Assembly: GCA_035610365.1 (NCBI GenBank) | Contig: CM069432.1 | Coordinates: 5,084,001-5,148,000 of the forward strand | DNA: 64,000 nucleotides | From: Aquatica leii | Taxonomy: Eukaryota > Arthropoda > Insecta > Coleoptera > Lampyridae | Direction: 5' to 3' | Shown: in pieces, positions 23,749-36,039 of the stretch | Numbering within the stretch: the first letter of the stretch is position 1 | How the letters are laid out: every line of letters starts with the position of its first letter | The notes under the pieces: generated by a model | Seen by the model: the letters and a program-made list of their open reading frames with translations, nothing else | Database searches by the model: none | Told to the model about the DNA's origin: nothing | Position numbers and translations under genes: made by a program

Positions 23749-25163
23749 CGTTGCAATGACTGCTTCCGGCACGGTATTCTGCGTCATAGTCATACTCTTG
23801 CAGTCTCTTGATCCATCTTGCCACTTGTCCTTCTGGGTTACGGTACTGCAGTAGCCATTTTAAAGCGGCGTGGTCTGTTTTTTAAATTTAAATTAAAAAT
23901 TTTTGTCCATACAAATATTTGTAGAAATTTTCAATGGACTTGACGACTACTAACAGTTCCCTCCTAGTCACGCAATAATTCCTTTCTGGTCTGGACAAAA
24001 CCTTGCTACAATACGCGATAACTTTTTCTTGTTCATCTTGAACCTGCGAAAGGACCGCGCCTATGGCCAGATTGCTTGCGTCGGTATCCACAACATATTA
24101 TTCATCTTCTCTTAGATAACTCAAAATCAGCGAAGTGACTAGGGTCTGTTTTAGTTGATGGAAAGAATCCGTCAATTTCGTCAAAGGTTTGGCAATATTA
24201 GCAAATCCGGGTGGAAATCGTCTGTAATAGGTGCACAACTTAAGGAAACTTCGAACCTGATGTTTGTCGATTGGTCTTGGCCATGCTTGCACTGCTCGAA
24301 TTTTGTCTGGGTCAGCCTTTACTCCATCTCTAGATACGACGTGGCCAAGGTATTGCACTTCCTTCTTAAATACGTGGCACTTCTTTGGGCTCAGTTTGAG
24401 GTTAGCCCCACGTAGTCGCTGGAACACTTCCTTCCAGTTGTTCAAGTGTTCTTCAAACGACCATTCAACCACGATCACGTCATCCAGGTAAACCAAGCTC
24501 GTCTTCCAAGACAATCCGCGCAAGATGGTTTCCATCACACGCTCGAACGTTGCAGGAGCGTTACACAGGCCGAACTGCATCACAGTGAACTGTCACAAAC
24601 CAGTTCCAATCGTAAAAGCTGTTTTTTCACGATCCTTAGCTTCCAATTCTACCTGTCAGTAACCAATCTTTAAATCTAACGTGGAAAACCACTGGGATCC
24701 TGACGGGGTGTCTAACGTATCGTCAATTCTGGGTAAAGGATAGCTGTCCTTTTTGGTCACGTCGTTTAGTTGCCTGTAGTCTACGCAAAACCTCGTTGAT
24801 CCATCCTTCTTCTTTACGAGTACCACTAGGGATGCCCATGGGCTACTTAAAGGTTCAAACACGCCTTCTCTCTGCATATCCGTAAATATTTCTTCGGTTT
24901 CCTCTCTTTTTGCCAAAGGAAGTCTACCTGGACGTTGTCGTATCGGCCGTGCATTTCCGGTATTAATTTTATGTTTCACCACGTTAGTTCAACCTTTAGA
25001 ACCACTATTCAGCGCGAACACATTTTGATACTATTGGATCAACACTTTAACTTTAGCCAGCTGGTCTTGGCTGAGGTTTTTGTATTGGGTGGTAAGAATG
25101 TCTAATAGATGTTGTAGATACTTCTTCGGCGACGTATCTTTGTTAGACTTTACGCATTCCACA

Positions 25164-26707
25164 TGTTACAAGCTTTTTGCTAGTTTACGAACCTGCACGG
25201 CCAACTCACAATAGTCGGTGAGAGGGGAAGGTTCCTAGATAATAACGAACAGATATTTAAGGGCGCCAGAGCTTATCCAAAGTCACTTCTGTCCCGCTCA
25301 AGACAGGTGGTAATAAACTTGTAACTAGATGTTAGGTTCGTAAATGCTGAAAGAAACGAATAAAAAAGAAACTCAATCGTTAATAACAATGTCACTTTAA
25401 TTCCTCTATAATGATAAATAGATTAACGTTCGTATTGATAACAGTTGGATAACAGGACCAAGAATAATTTTAGTTCGAGTATAACTAAATATCCGAAGTA
25501 TCGGCAACACACAACACATATGTAGATTACATTGACATGACTAGCGAAGAGTAGATGGTAGTAAATTTCGTCTGCATACAATATGCGAAGTACACAAAAT
25601 AATTTAGTAATATGGCATTACTGACAATCAAACACCGTAATAATAAATTACTACGTTAATGTTATCTTATCGTAACAAGGCGTGCGAAATTAATATAGCA
25701 CTAACGTTAATCAATCGTTGGTAGTACACAGCATGCGCAACTCAACATACGTAAAATTTACTACCTAGCTGGTAAACAACAATATCGATAATTACAGAAC
25801 TAATAGCAAAAGTTTCGTGAGTGACCCGGTTGACTACGAAATAAAACATATAAAAGCACTTACCATAAATACAGGAATTTCCACTGGTGTGAAGAAAGTA
25901 CTTTCCCCGACACGTAACCCTGTAAGCAATTTGAATCGCAAATCGTGTCAAACTAATGTCTCACGAAATCAACATCTACAACAATCATTACTTAAGGCAC
26001 AAGAAAGTATAAATAATATAAACCGGTTGTCGTATGCTGTGGTACCCCTTATCTTTGATTAAATTTGTTATAGCCATAAGCCTTATAAAGAAAAAGTTAG
26101 CATCGTCCCATCCAAATATTTGTCGAGGTTCATTCCTTCGTAAATTGGTATCGAATACTGAATATCGTTAGAACACAAATAGGTGGGTAATACAGGTCAC
26201 GGCGTGTCATCCACGTGTAGCACTCTTTGCCCGGGAAGGCTCCGCAGGACCCCCAATTTCGTGGCGTGGAACTCGCCTTACGCTGGTGCCCGTGTACGGC
26301 AACGTGCTGACGTATTTAGCAGTCGTTTACGATAGCCATTTATCGATAAGGTACCAGATGTTAAATAAAGGAACGTAAAATGGCTGTTAAAAGGAAGACA
26401 GAATTACGAACGAAATTGTTACTAAAAGACGACAATAGCTTACCCTGTAACGCGTTGAAGAAATTAGATCATTCGCTAATTATAATTGGTTTTCTAGATG
26501 GTAATAGATAACATAACGATTCACTGCGTCCAGACCATTTTATATAATGCCCGTGTGACGAATTTCCGTCAAATGAATCGCACCGAGAAACGAACGTTAG
26601 AGGGCGTAAACCCGAATCTAAATTCACGTTGAAAATACATAGGCGTACGTAAAGAAAATTTCGTCCGTAACAACATAGGCGTACGTAAAGAAAATTCGAC
26701 CGTAACA
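25164..26707 (+). repeat. Solo LTR (a), family TGTTAC...GTAACA, 1544 bp
   Basis: Long LTR with inverted TGTTAC/GTAACA ends, inserted in the gypsy copy A coding region. The 4-bp target duplication CACA is intact at 25160-25163 and 26708-26711. The right end carries a tandem pair of an approximately 35-bp motif (CATAGGCGTACGTAAAGAAA). The strand is nominal: all five members of this LTR family in the window lie the same way round. Confidence 0.92.
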
Positions 26708-28684
26708 CACAATTTGAGATACTGGCGAGCATTGGCCTACCACGGTCTTCTTTTTCAACGTTACAAGATCTGAGTTGATGTTTAAGATCTTTACTGGCGT
26801 CGTGTTTTTTACTCGTACTAAAGTTCTACCAACGAGTAATCTTTTTTCAACTAAGTCATCCTCTATTGGTTCAATCGTGCGAATGTAGCCTTCCCGGAGA
26901 TTTCCATCCAGGCGTGCCATCGCCACACTATCAGTCCTTGCAGTCACGTTTTCACTCAATAAGACTTTCACGGCTGCCTTCTCTGACGAATGAAGAGGAA
27001 TTTCTTCATTGTCGATCTTCAGGACATCGTTTGTCATATCCAAATGGAACCTACACTTTTTTATCACGTATATTCCCAGGAAAACTTCTTCCGTGATGTC
27101 GGCTACCAGTACTTGATGGTCGAGTACTCCATTTCCCAAACCAATGGTTACTTTGACTTGTCCGTGAGTAGGTATTTCGTCGCCCGTCGCCGTTCGAAGT
27201 CGCACTGTTACTGGTGATGTCTTCTCGTTTTCCAACATGTCAGGACGATGATGGTTTTCGTCGCTTCTTTCATTGATCTTGCCATCGAGATAAATGCTAT
27301 TCAATTGCTCCATCGGCGATGCCATTTGAATTGTAATCTCCGGAGCCTGACTAGACGAGATTACCTTTTCTCTCTTTTCGTCACTTCGTTCCAAATTTTC
27401 GAGCGTTCTTCTTGTCTTCTTCTTAGGTTTAGTACGATGCCGTCGTACATGTTTCCCCGCAGTTCAAAGTCGTCACTCCTCTTTCCCGAAGTATTCGTCG
27501 CTCTATTTCCTCGATGCTTTCCAATGTCTGCACGGGTACTTCTGCTGCACAGCGAAGTTTATGACCGTCTTGTTGCGATGCTTGTTTTGCTGCTTCAAAC
27601 TCCAAAGCATGCACCAAAGCGTCATCCAATGTCTAGTCGAGTTAACCGGAGTGTCTGCTGTCTCGGAGGCCGTCTACAAAGGTTTGAATAGCCAACTGCT
27701 CCAAGAAGGTATCTGGCGCTGTAGGATACGCAAGTCGTGTTAGTCTGGCGATGTCAACCTCAAACTCTTGAAGACTTTCGGCAGCTTTCTGAACCCAACT
27801 TTTAATTTGAGCTAGATACACTTGTTGAAGATGAGCATCTCCATATCTCATTTCTAAACGTGAAATTAAAAGTTCGTAATTTTCTTGTAGGTCGTCAAGA
27901 ACGGTTTGCAAGATTTCAAGAGCTTCTCTACGTAAGGACACTATTAAAGACGTCGCGTTCTGCTTGTTGCTCCAACCATTAGCTGCAGCCGCGGCTTTAA
28001 ACTGCTGGTAGTAAGTTGACCATTTAACTTTACCATCAAAATTCGGAGGTACAACTTTGAACTTGTGAGTTTCTTCCCGATGGTCCATTATTAAATCTTC
28101 ACTCGTGACACTTTCTTCACCGTGACAATTCAGTTGGTTCATTCTTTCTTCAAGCAGTTGTATTCTTTCCTTCACTATTTTCTCTAGGTTTTGTTCAAAT
28201 TTGTCTTCTACTTCTTTTATTTTGTCATTCACAGATTCGCAAATTTCTTCTTTTAAATTTAACATATCTGCTTGAGTTTCTTCTTGAACAATTTTAATTT
28301 CGTTTTCTATACTAACTTGTATTTGCTCTTCAATAGTCTATGTGATTTTCAATACTTGTTCGAATTTCTTCTTTTAAACTTCTAGAATTTTCCAACAATT
28401 TTTCTTCTATTTTCTGAGAATTTTCAGAATTTTTTTTTCAACTGCTTGCAAACGCGTCACCGGCATAAATTATATATAACAGCAATAAAAAGTTTAAATA
28501 CACTATTTTACCCAACTGAAATAGTTATGATTACAGTTTTTAAATAAATACGCCTATCGCGAACTAAACAGTTATTTACGCAATCAATGTTTTTATTACG
28601 GGAGCGATATTAGGTTACTTAATGATATTTACACTAAAAATCGCGAACGGTTTATTCTATTTGATACCCCTTACTGACGTCACT

Positions 28685-29069
28685 TGTAACGTTTATTTTA
28701 TTATTATTAAAACTAACTAATTTATTTATACTAAAAATATGTACACTTTTAAACTAACCGAACTAATTAAATCTAAGGAAATTCAATACAAAACACTTAT
28801 ACTATAATTTATGTATAACACTATCACTTACACCAAGATAAGTCCGCGGATAATTAGTTAACACTTATTGTTTGTTTACACTAAAGTCACGTACAAAGTT
28901 ATACACCGTAGATTTATCTCACACGCGTTAATTACTTATTTATTTAAACTTGAATAATCTTCTTATCACTGCCGAAATAACTGACCTACGAATTGTTTGT
29001 ACCGTATTTATACACATTTTGGAAATTTTTCTCGAATGTTCCATATCTTTCAGTATACGTTCTAGAACA
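28685..29069 (-). repeat. 5' LTR of gypsy copy A
   Basis: The sequence is homologous to 31144-31503: TGTAAC start on the plus strand, shared CGAACTAATTAAATCTAA, GTCCGCGGATAA and ACACGCGTTAAT blocks in the same order, and a CGTTCTAGAACA end. It lies upstream of gag in minus-strand sense, as a 5' LTR should. Confidence 0.8.
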
Positions 29070-31143
29070 TGAATAACAACTTCGAAAAGGCTCTTGTTTT
29101 GAGAACGTTTCAATATTGTAGCTACGATAATTTGTATACATTTTTTTCCGTGTGTTTTTCTTATAAAGAATATTTTAATTAACTGTTTTGTATATTGTAT
29201 TTTTCTACAAAGACTTCACATACGATTCACATTCACTTAATAAGTTTATTCTCGCAATGGTTTTAATTTACAATATGTTAAGGATTTTGACAAAATTCTT
29301 TTAAATTTTTTATTTTTAAATTTACTACAGAGAAATTTGAACAAATGTAGCTTTGATTATTAAGTTGCTTTCAGATACTGTAACTTTCATATTTCTTTTG
29401 CTGTTTTTGAGATACAAAATTAAGTTTCTGTTAATGTTCGTGAATTTACAGAAATCTCTTGTAACGAATTTCTATTTTAAAATTTTTAACCAATAATAAT
29501 AAATGGTTTCAAGTGGTTTATAGAAGACATAAAACTGCATAATGTTTACTATTTAACCGACTTTGTATAGTTTACTGTTTTAGATGTGCGAGATTGTAAA
29601 ATGGTTCGGTATAAATAGTTTATACTAAGTTATTGATTTTGTTTTTTTGGAATTTTAAAAAAAAATGTCTTGTGTACTTATTGTGCAAATTAGATCTAAT
29701 CACTTTCAATTAAATATTTTTAAAATCAAGCGTTGTTTGTATAATTATCGGAAAGAATTCTTAAAATTAATGCGTCGAAGTTTTTCTATTTAAACAAAAA
29801 TGTAGGTGCACTAGAAAAATGAGATACGTGGAATTTAGAAATGGTTTTGGCAAAGAGCTTTGTCTTTTTAATCTATGAATGCAGTATAAAGGGATGAGCA
29901 TTATTAAAAATGGGAGTTTACTATTTGTTAGTTTCATCCCTCGCGTATAAGCAAATCCCTTTTCACTAAGTGAATGTAACTAGCAGTTAGTGTGGCAATG
30001 TTACTTGATAGTTGATATAATTATGTGGTAGCTTAGTGGGCCACCGGGAGTCAGTTAACTCGCAAGCATAGGGTTCCGGTTTAGATTTATGTCGCCTGAA
30101 ACCGGATCTCTTGATTAGCGTTAACTGGAAACGGGAAAAGGTCGTTCGTTTATCAAATTTTCTCTTTGATAAAATAATGTAAAATTTTGAATAATTAATG
30201 CTTAAATAAAATGTGCAATAAGGAATTATTATTAGCCTATAAATTTAAATTACGAATTATTTCGCAAGGCTTTTTCGTACCTCCTCTAATTGAAATATCA
30301 GATTTCCGGTTGTTTGGGGGAAAGGCGATGTCGGCATTTAAATACTTCAGAAGTCAAGAGTAATAATGTAATATGAATTTTGTTTTTTTGGAAAAACTTT
30401 ATAATTAGTTGTTTTTCCGGGAGGAGATAAAATCGTCGATCGAATAATTTGATGTTTCGTAATTTTACAATCGTTACTCGATATACGAATTGCTCGCGTT
30501 AGGTGATGCAATAATAATTACGTTTTACATAGATGCGGAAGTACTGTAGACTTCCGGTTGAACGTGAAAATTCTATGAATCGGAAACGCAGTCTTGATCC
30601 TATTACTGTAGTTCGTTACAACGACAGTAATTAATCTTACTTTTTTTATTGCTAAAAAGGGAAAACTTGTCTTGGGCTAGAAATGAAATCTAATTCTAGT
30701 CGGTGATTTTTTTTTTTTGAAAATTAATTTAAACTATTACTGCAAATGCTAATTATCATTGTCATACGCTTTCAAATTTGTATTAATTATTTATTGGACG
30801 AAATTGCATAATTGCTTGGTATTAATCAAACGGTCCTGTATGTTGTCCTTTGAGTTTGTAATTATTAATTAAAGGACAGTCATGTTATTTGCGATTAAGT
30901 TATTTCACAAAGTAATTTTTTCTCCCTATATCTGGTTACCATTATTAATTATTTGATATTGTATTGTGTGTAATTTTGTTTTGAGTGGTTTTTATTAATA
31001 AAAATATATAGAAGAAAACATCACTTTGGGCACTTTGGTATTATATTCAATATTAATAATTAAAAAAATAAACAATAAATGTTTGTTTTTCCAAACATGG
31101 AAGCTTTAGTTAGTTTGCTCAAAATCTTTCAGTTTTATTATCT
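29070..31143. other. 2 kb AT-rich stretch between the two gypsy copies
   Basis: No coding region, tandem array or terminal repeat is recognised. A short inverted repeat (TCCGGTTT...AAACCGGA) lies near 30080-30110, and GATTTCCGG/ACTTCCGG motifs recur at about 30300 and 30560. It may hold regulatory or old repeat DNA; nothing definite is visible. Confidence 0.4.
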
Positions 31144-31503
31144 TGTAACGAATTTATTTATACACAAAATACTTACACGTTTATAACTACACGAACTAAT
31201 TAAATCTAACGATATTTAAGAAAAACACTTACACTAATTTATATAGCACTATCACTAGAAAGATAATGTCCGCGGATAACTCCTGTTTATTTTAAAACTG
31301 ACGCTTGTTTACATTAAAGGCACGTACGTTTATATTCCGTTATATTTATCTCGAACACACGCGTTAATCACTTATTTATTTAAACATCTTCTTAACACTG
31401 CCGACTTCGAATAACCGACCTATGCTCTCTTTGAGTCGTTTTTATATGTTTTTGTTATCTATCCCGAGAATTTTCTACATTCTTCCCAAACGTTCTGGAA
31501 GTG
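31144..31503 (-). repeat. 3' LTR of gypsy copy B
   Basis: Matches the 5' LTR of copy A over most of its length and lies at the 3' side of the minus-strand element, next to an AAAGTTTTTTTTATCC-type tract. The outer end has a TGTAAC terminus at 31144. Confidence 0.75.
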
Positions 31504-31516
31504 GATAAAAAAAGTT

Positions 31517-31879
31517 TCACTGCCCTCTTCTTAAGACTGTTCTGTTCCATAACAGCAAACTGAATGTGACACCGGTAGAAAGGACCTTGGCGATACGTGA
31601 GTATTTCTTGGTGACCAGATAGAAAACGAAGCGTCTGTCACCATTTAGTTTTAAAACTTTTCCGACCGCCGGTTGCTGTTTTCGCAGTTTATATAGCCGT
31701 CCAAACTTCTTTTTAAAAACGATTGCAACCCTTCTGAACATGTCAAGATCCTCGCTCACGCAATGTGCGATGCCGTAATCTTTTCGTGTTTGTAACAGGT
31801 CTTGTTGTTCGTCGGTTGTAACTCCGAACTTTGCCTTTCTAGAGTCTCCGTATATGGTTATAAACTTTTTGAAGTACAT
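31517..31879 (-). pseudogene. Macro-domain (TARG1/OARD1-like) frame inside gypsy copy B
   Basis: This 120-codon minus-strand frame lies between the integrase tail and the 3' LTR of gypsy copy B, in the same orientation. The segments DYGIAHCVSEDLDM, VAIVFKKKFGRLYKL, VGKVLKLNGDR and FYLVTKKYSR align in order with the macro domain of ADP-ribose glycohydrolase TARG1/OARD1 (human: LAHCISEDCRMG, FKKKFGG, YYLITKK). TARG1 removes ADP-ribose from acidic residues of proteins. No other host-gene context is visible, so I infer capture by the retrotransposon rather than an independent gene. As part of a fossil element it is presumed inactive. The fold match is confident by eye; activity and capture history are not shown. 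Confidence 0.72.
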
Positions 31880-32025
31880 TCCTTTGACTTGATTTCTGGT
31901 TCTGATAGTTATTACTCTGGTTTGGACCTGAACTTGCTCAATGTGGTTAGACGATCGATGTGCACCACTTTTGGCTTGTCTCTGGGTGGTGCGATATATG
32001 ACGTCTTTAATACGCTGCCCGACTT

Positions 32026-33078
32026 TGTTACAAGCTTATGGGTCTTACGAACCTTTCACGGCCAACTCACACAGTTGGAGATAGGGGAGGTTCAAGTAAA
32101 TAATAACTAAGGGCGCCAGATCTTTTATAGTTAACACTTCTGCCTCCATTAAGACAGACGGTCCAAGCTTGTAACGAACTTTTTGGTTCGTAATCCTTGT
32201 TACTTGATGTTCGGGTAACCACAATAGAAGAGAAAGGTATGTTACCATAAAAGAAAGATTAAACAGGTATAAAAACTTTAAATTAATAACGTAGATTATT
32301 AACAAGGGTCTATCTAATTCTCAATCTATAAATGCCAGAAGTACCGGCAACACACAATACATAAGTTGAAACGAAGTGGATAGCGACAAAATAATTAAAT
32401 AAACTTACCCACAATCCAGTACCTACTTGTTCGAAGAAAACGTTTTCCTCGTTGAGTGAAGCAAGAATAAATTTGAATAGCAAATCGTGTCAACACAATG
32501 ACTCACGAAAGCAAGATCTACAAAATTGTTAATTACTGTTAAAAGAAAGTACACATAACATAACCCGATTATCGAATGCTGCTGTACACATTCAATGAAA
32601 GTTGGTTTCGCAGGTGTTTGCCGCATGAGTAGGATCTCGAAGAAAAGTTCTTGTCTTCGATTTTTAGTTTTAAACGTAGGCCTTACAGAGTTATACTCGT
32701 CCCATGAAGGTATTTATCGATATTAATCCCTCATTATTCTTTATTGAATAGAAACATGTGGCCAAAGCGTGGCGGAACGTCTATCAAATTAAGAAAGAAA
32801 TTACAAAAGAATCCTAACAAAACGAGTGTAAATATCTTACCCTGTGAGGAATAAATTACTTTAAATACGTAATGAATTTATAATTTCATTTCCATTGCAG
32901 AAGATGTTCTTAGGTACTTCCAATTTTTAAACGAAACATGCCATTTTATGTAGTTGTCAGCTTAATGTCTTGGCCGCAAATGACAGTAACAAGAAAGATT
33001 GACAGAGGGCGTCAAAACCGGAATCTAATTTTAATTCAATATACAGAGTATTACGTTATGAAATTTTTGCACGTAACA
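32026..33078 (+). repeat. Solo LTR (b), TGTTAC...GTAACA family, 1053 bp
   Basis: LTR of the same family as 25164-26707, shorter internally. It interrupts the integrase tail of gypsy copy B. The target duplication ACTT is intact at 32022-32025 and 33079-33082. Confidence 0.9.
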
Positions 33079-34149
33079 ACTTCATAAAGGCTCTCCCTTT
33101 GCCTCTGCAGCTTCGGCGACAAACTACGTTTTCTTTGGGGATTATAAAACTATACTATCTTGCCAGGTTGAAACTCACCATTTTGTGCCTTGACATCATA
33201 TGTGGTCTTCATTCTGTCGTTGCTAATTTATGTGTTTTTACGTATTTTCTTATGTACTAGTCTAGCCTATTAAGCTCTCTGACGTAGTCTTTTCCAGCAA
33301 CTTCTTCTTCCGGTCTTCGTCCAAATTCGAGGTCGGTGCTTTGCGTTTTTTTTTACTGGACCATTTCCTGATGCGCAAACCGTGCACTTACGACACCATT
33401 TCATCACGTCCTATTTGCAGTTCACCCAGTAGAATCTTTCCCGAACTTTTCATAATGTCTTCTTTATGCCAAAGTGTCCCCCTAATGTAGTAGATGCTTC
33501 AACATTTGTGGCACCCGGCTTTTTGAGACTATCAACTGTAGTCTGTTTTTCGTGCCCTTGACACTCTCTAGGGATTGTTTAAGAAGACCGTCTTTTACTA
33601 TCAAAGAGTCCCACGGCGCGCAGTACGCTTTGATGTTTCTGCCCAAAGCACTCACTTCTTTCTAGGTTGGTCGTCGGTTCTTTCCAGTTCAGGAGTATTA
33701 TTTCAGGATTGTTTTCTTGTTCCCACTCGTCACTAACCATAGCAGTTTTTCGGAGGCATTCGACTTTTTCTTGAAGTCGCGAACAATGGCTGCAGTCCGC
33801 CGGACATGGTCTTCTGGACAAGGTATCAGCGTTCCGATGACTGCTTACGGCATGGTGCTCTGTGTCATAGTCATACTTTTGTAGTTTCTTGATCTATCTT
33901 GCTACTTGTCCTTCCGGGTTACGAAACTGCAATAGCCATTTTAAAACGACGTTGTCCGTCTTCAGTAAAAATTTTCATCCATACAAATATTTGTAGAAGT
34001 GTTCTACGGACTTGACGACTGCTAACATGTCAGTCAAAGTTTGTACAAGTTCCTTCCAATTTTTGCATAAACTTTTCATTGCGTCATAGCGCGCTGGCCA
34101 TCCGGCTCGATTGGGTAGTTTTGGTACTTTTGCGTTTTAGTTTAAATGT

Positions 34150-34560
34150 GCCATCATATAAGAATGCAACTGCTGTAATATTCTAAAAAATGGCGACACA
34201 TTCCGCAGCAAATGTCTCAACTAAGCTTAACGAATGGGCTGCATACGGACCATAAAAAGCAACAGGATTTAATCGTATGATTTTTTATACGTGTTGGCAT
34301 AACATGATTGTCGCGACAATCTTGTAGTTCAATGTGATGATAGCATAGAAATTAGACCTTTTTCCATTTTTTACTTTTGAGGGCATTAATTAAATAAATT
34401 CATCAGAAGATGTTGAAGAAAAATAAGACGTAATACCTCTGCCAGGATTTTCGTATTTTCCAATATGATTCGATATAAAAGGATCAAATTTTGATGCTAA
34501 CTCAAGGTACATCCATTTTTTAATATTTTGCTTCGTTGTAAATGAAACCCAGTATGTAGT
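34150..34560 (-). pseudogene. hAT-superfamily transposase fragment (ZMYM1/DUF4371-like)
   Basis: Minus-strand traces in more than one frame match hAT-like proteins of the zinc-finger MYM/DUF4371 type. These are KWMYLELASKFDPFISNHIG and KYENPGRGITSYFSSTSSDE (about 34550-34390), and FYGPYAAHSLSLVETFAAEC (about 34260-34185), equivalent to the family's CAAHSLNLV motif. The stretch between them is deleted or decayed and the C-terminal dimerisation domain is absent. Short matches, so the family call is moderate. Confidence 0.6.
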
Positions 34561-34869
34561 GTACTATAATAATTCTTTCTTTGCAAACACATAAATTGAC
34601 ATTTTGTGTGTTCACAAAAATTTCATGGGCACGTAATAATTACTTAAATTGCTCCAATTTGTTACACGATCTGTACTAAATTTTGAAGTTTTTACAAACA
34701 GACGGCAAGGTATACAGGGGAGATTTTTCTGTAAAGGTGTATAGATATATACTCTGTGACATTGAAGCTACAACACCAACAAGGGGTGAGAATCTTATGA
34801 CCAAACTTGACAGGAATGTTTAGCTATTCAGAGGTAGTAAATGATTAAAATTTCAAAGAAACAAACACA
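34561..34869. other. Spacer between DNA transposon fragments
   Basis: AT-rich sequence with nothing recognisable; the right part may be the 3' end and terminal repeat of the neighbouring Tc1-like element. Confidence 0.35.
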
Positions 34870-34879
34870 ATTTTTATTT

Positions 34880-35394
34880 AACAGTGTGTTGGTCTCCCAA
34901 TTGGCTTCACACTCTTACTGTTCGTGGCATCGAATCTAACAGGTGTTTGATTTCCTCTTGAGCGAAAGGTCGAGATTTGGGTAGACATGGTAAGAGATTA
35001 ATATTGGTTTCTTCAAATCAGTTCATAGAGCGTTTTGCTATTTGGAGACGGGCAATATCCTGGTGGGAAAGTGTGTCTTTCAACTGCTGAAGAAATGGAA
35101 GAATATGAGGTTGTACCACTTCATTAACATATTGCCTCAGATGAATACTAAACGAGACTTACTCCTATATGCTATAGCACCCCATACCATAATCTCCAAT
35201 GTGTGTTGCACATCCTGCTTAACAGAAAATTGAACATTGCGTCGTTTCCCACGTCTTCGTCTTACTCTCATACGACCATCTTCCCAAACAGAATCTGGAT
35301 TCATCAATGAAGATTACTCTATGCTATTCCAGATTCCGGTGGAACGGAGTCGCAACCCACACCACTCCGAACGTTGATGTCGGTGTTGAGCCGT
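34880..35394 (-). pseudogene. Tc1-like transposase fragment (DDE domain, C-terminal half)
   Basis: The minus-strand reading has, in order, FIDESRFCL-like, RVRRRRGKRRNVQFS-like, YVNEVVQPHILPFLQQLKDT, HQDIARLQIAKRSMN, FEETNINLLP and EEIKHLLDSMPRTVR. These match Tc1-type transposases, where DESRF holds the second catalytic Asp region and QQDNARPH the next. Here the latter reads HQDIARLQ, so the site has drifted. The segment between LLP and the C-terminal HLLDSMP block is shortened. The N-terminal DNA-binding half is missing; the fragment meets the repeat copy at 35395. Confidence 0.8.
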
Positions 35395-35585
35395 CAGTGG
35401 TAGACTTTCGGCTTAGACCGCGTCATAGTTAAACACCCAGTCTTAGGCTTGGTCTTAGTCTCTTCTTGAGAGCCAAAACAAGAAGTAGAACTTGGCCTTT
35501 GCCGTATTGTCGTTTGTGAACCCAAACAAACTGATGTTTCATAAGACATTGCAGCTTGTATCTTCAGAGTGGTAAATGTCACTGA
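35395..35585 (-). repeat. Dispersed repeat with hammerhead-like core (copy 2)
   Basis: Minus-strand copy of the repeat at 1510-1760, similar over about 190 bp. The core is degenerate here (CTGAAGATACAAG...TCTTATGAAAC) and only one arm of the palindrome is kept. It directly abuts the Tc1-like fragment. Confidence 0.7.
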
Positions 35586-36039
35586 AAGAAAAAGTGTAAA
35601 TGATTAGCGTGATTAACACGGACGTTATCTTTCAGTTTCAGTCTTTTTAAGGTATCCCCTTTTCGGAATTTTGGTTTATGTTTTAACTTATTTTTGTCTT
35701 TTCTCTAGGGTTTTTGTGTGATATTTAGTTAATTGGTACTACAACGCAACCTCGATTATTTGACCAAGTAAGATGACTTCGTTGCTGAATTAGTATTATT
35801 TAGATAACTCATCTATGATCAATCTCCGGGTACTATTTAATTAGCTGTGATGTAGATGTAAGATGGATGATAACAACAAGAAACCTGTAGAGTGAATATG
35901 TTAAACGCATGTATGATCACAGACGTATGTGTATTGAAAAAAGCATTTAAAGTACATTTGTATCTGTAACTGATTTTTATCTTAAATGACTTATAAAGTC
36001 AAGATACGTCAATGCAAAAAAGCTTTTCTCTTCTTCTTT
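35586..36039. other. AT-rich spacer, no gene seen
   Basis: Non-coding by inspection; no repeats recognised within the window. Confidence 0.35.

Larger units (their letters stand above)
23750..29069 (-). mobile_element. Ty3/gypsy LTR retrotransposon copy A, broken, with nested solo LTR
   Basis: Fossil gypsy element on the minus strand. From right to left: 5' LTR (28685-29069), leader, gag (about 28265-27430), protease region (about 27394-26712), then a foreign solo LTR (25164-26707), then reverse transcriptase (about 25000-24098, with VDYRQLND, YPLPRIDDTL, VYLDDVIVV) and the start of RNase H (24091-23760, MDTDASNLAIGAVLSQ, YCVTRRELLVVV). It stops inside RNase H at about 23750 against the direct-repeat pair, so integrase and 3' LTR are missing. 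The element has several breaks. It belongs to the same family as copy B at 31144-34140, judged by the shared RNase H end and LTR. Confidence 0.92.
31144..34140 (-). mobile_element. Ty3/gypsy LTR retrotransposon copy B, broken, with macro-domain frame and nested solo LTR
   Basis: Fossil gypsy element, minus strand. From right to left: the end of RNase H (about 34130-33840), the linker and integrase zinc-finger region (33821 to about 33300, RRPCPADCSHCSR), the integrase C-terminal part (33230-33083, GEFQPGKIV, RKRSLSPKLQRQ), a solo LTR (32026-33078), the rest of the integrase tail, a macro-domain-like frame (31879-31517) and the 3' LTR (31144-31503). The right side is truncated; gag, protease and most of RT are missing. 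The element has several breaks. Confidence 0.88.

Noticed and set aside
29070-31143. Host exons or a promoter between the two gypsy copies
   Set aside because: No open frame with conserved residues and no convincing paired splice sites were seen.
31517-31879. Independent host macro-domain gene
   Set aside because: The frame is squeezed between integrase and LTR of a gypsy element in the same orientation, with no introns, promoter or flanking host sequence; capture by the element is the simpler reading.
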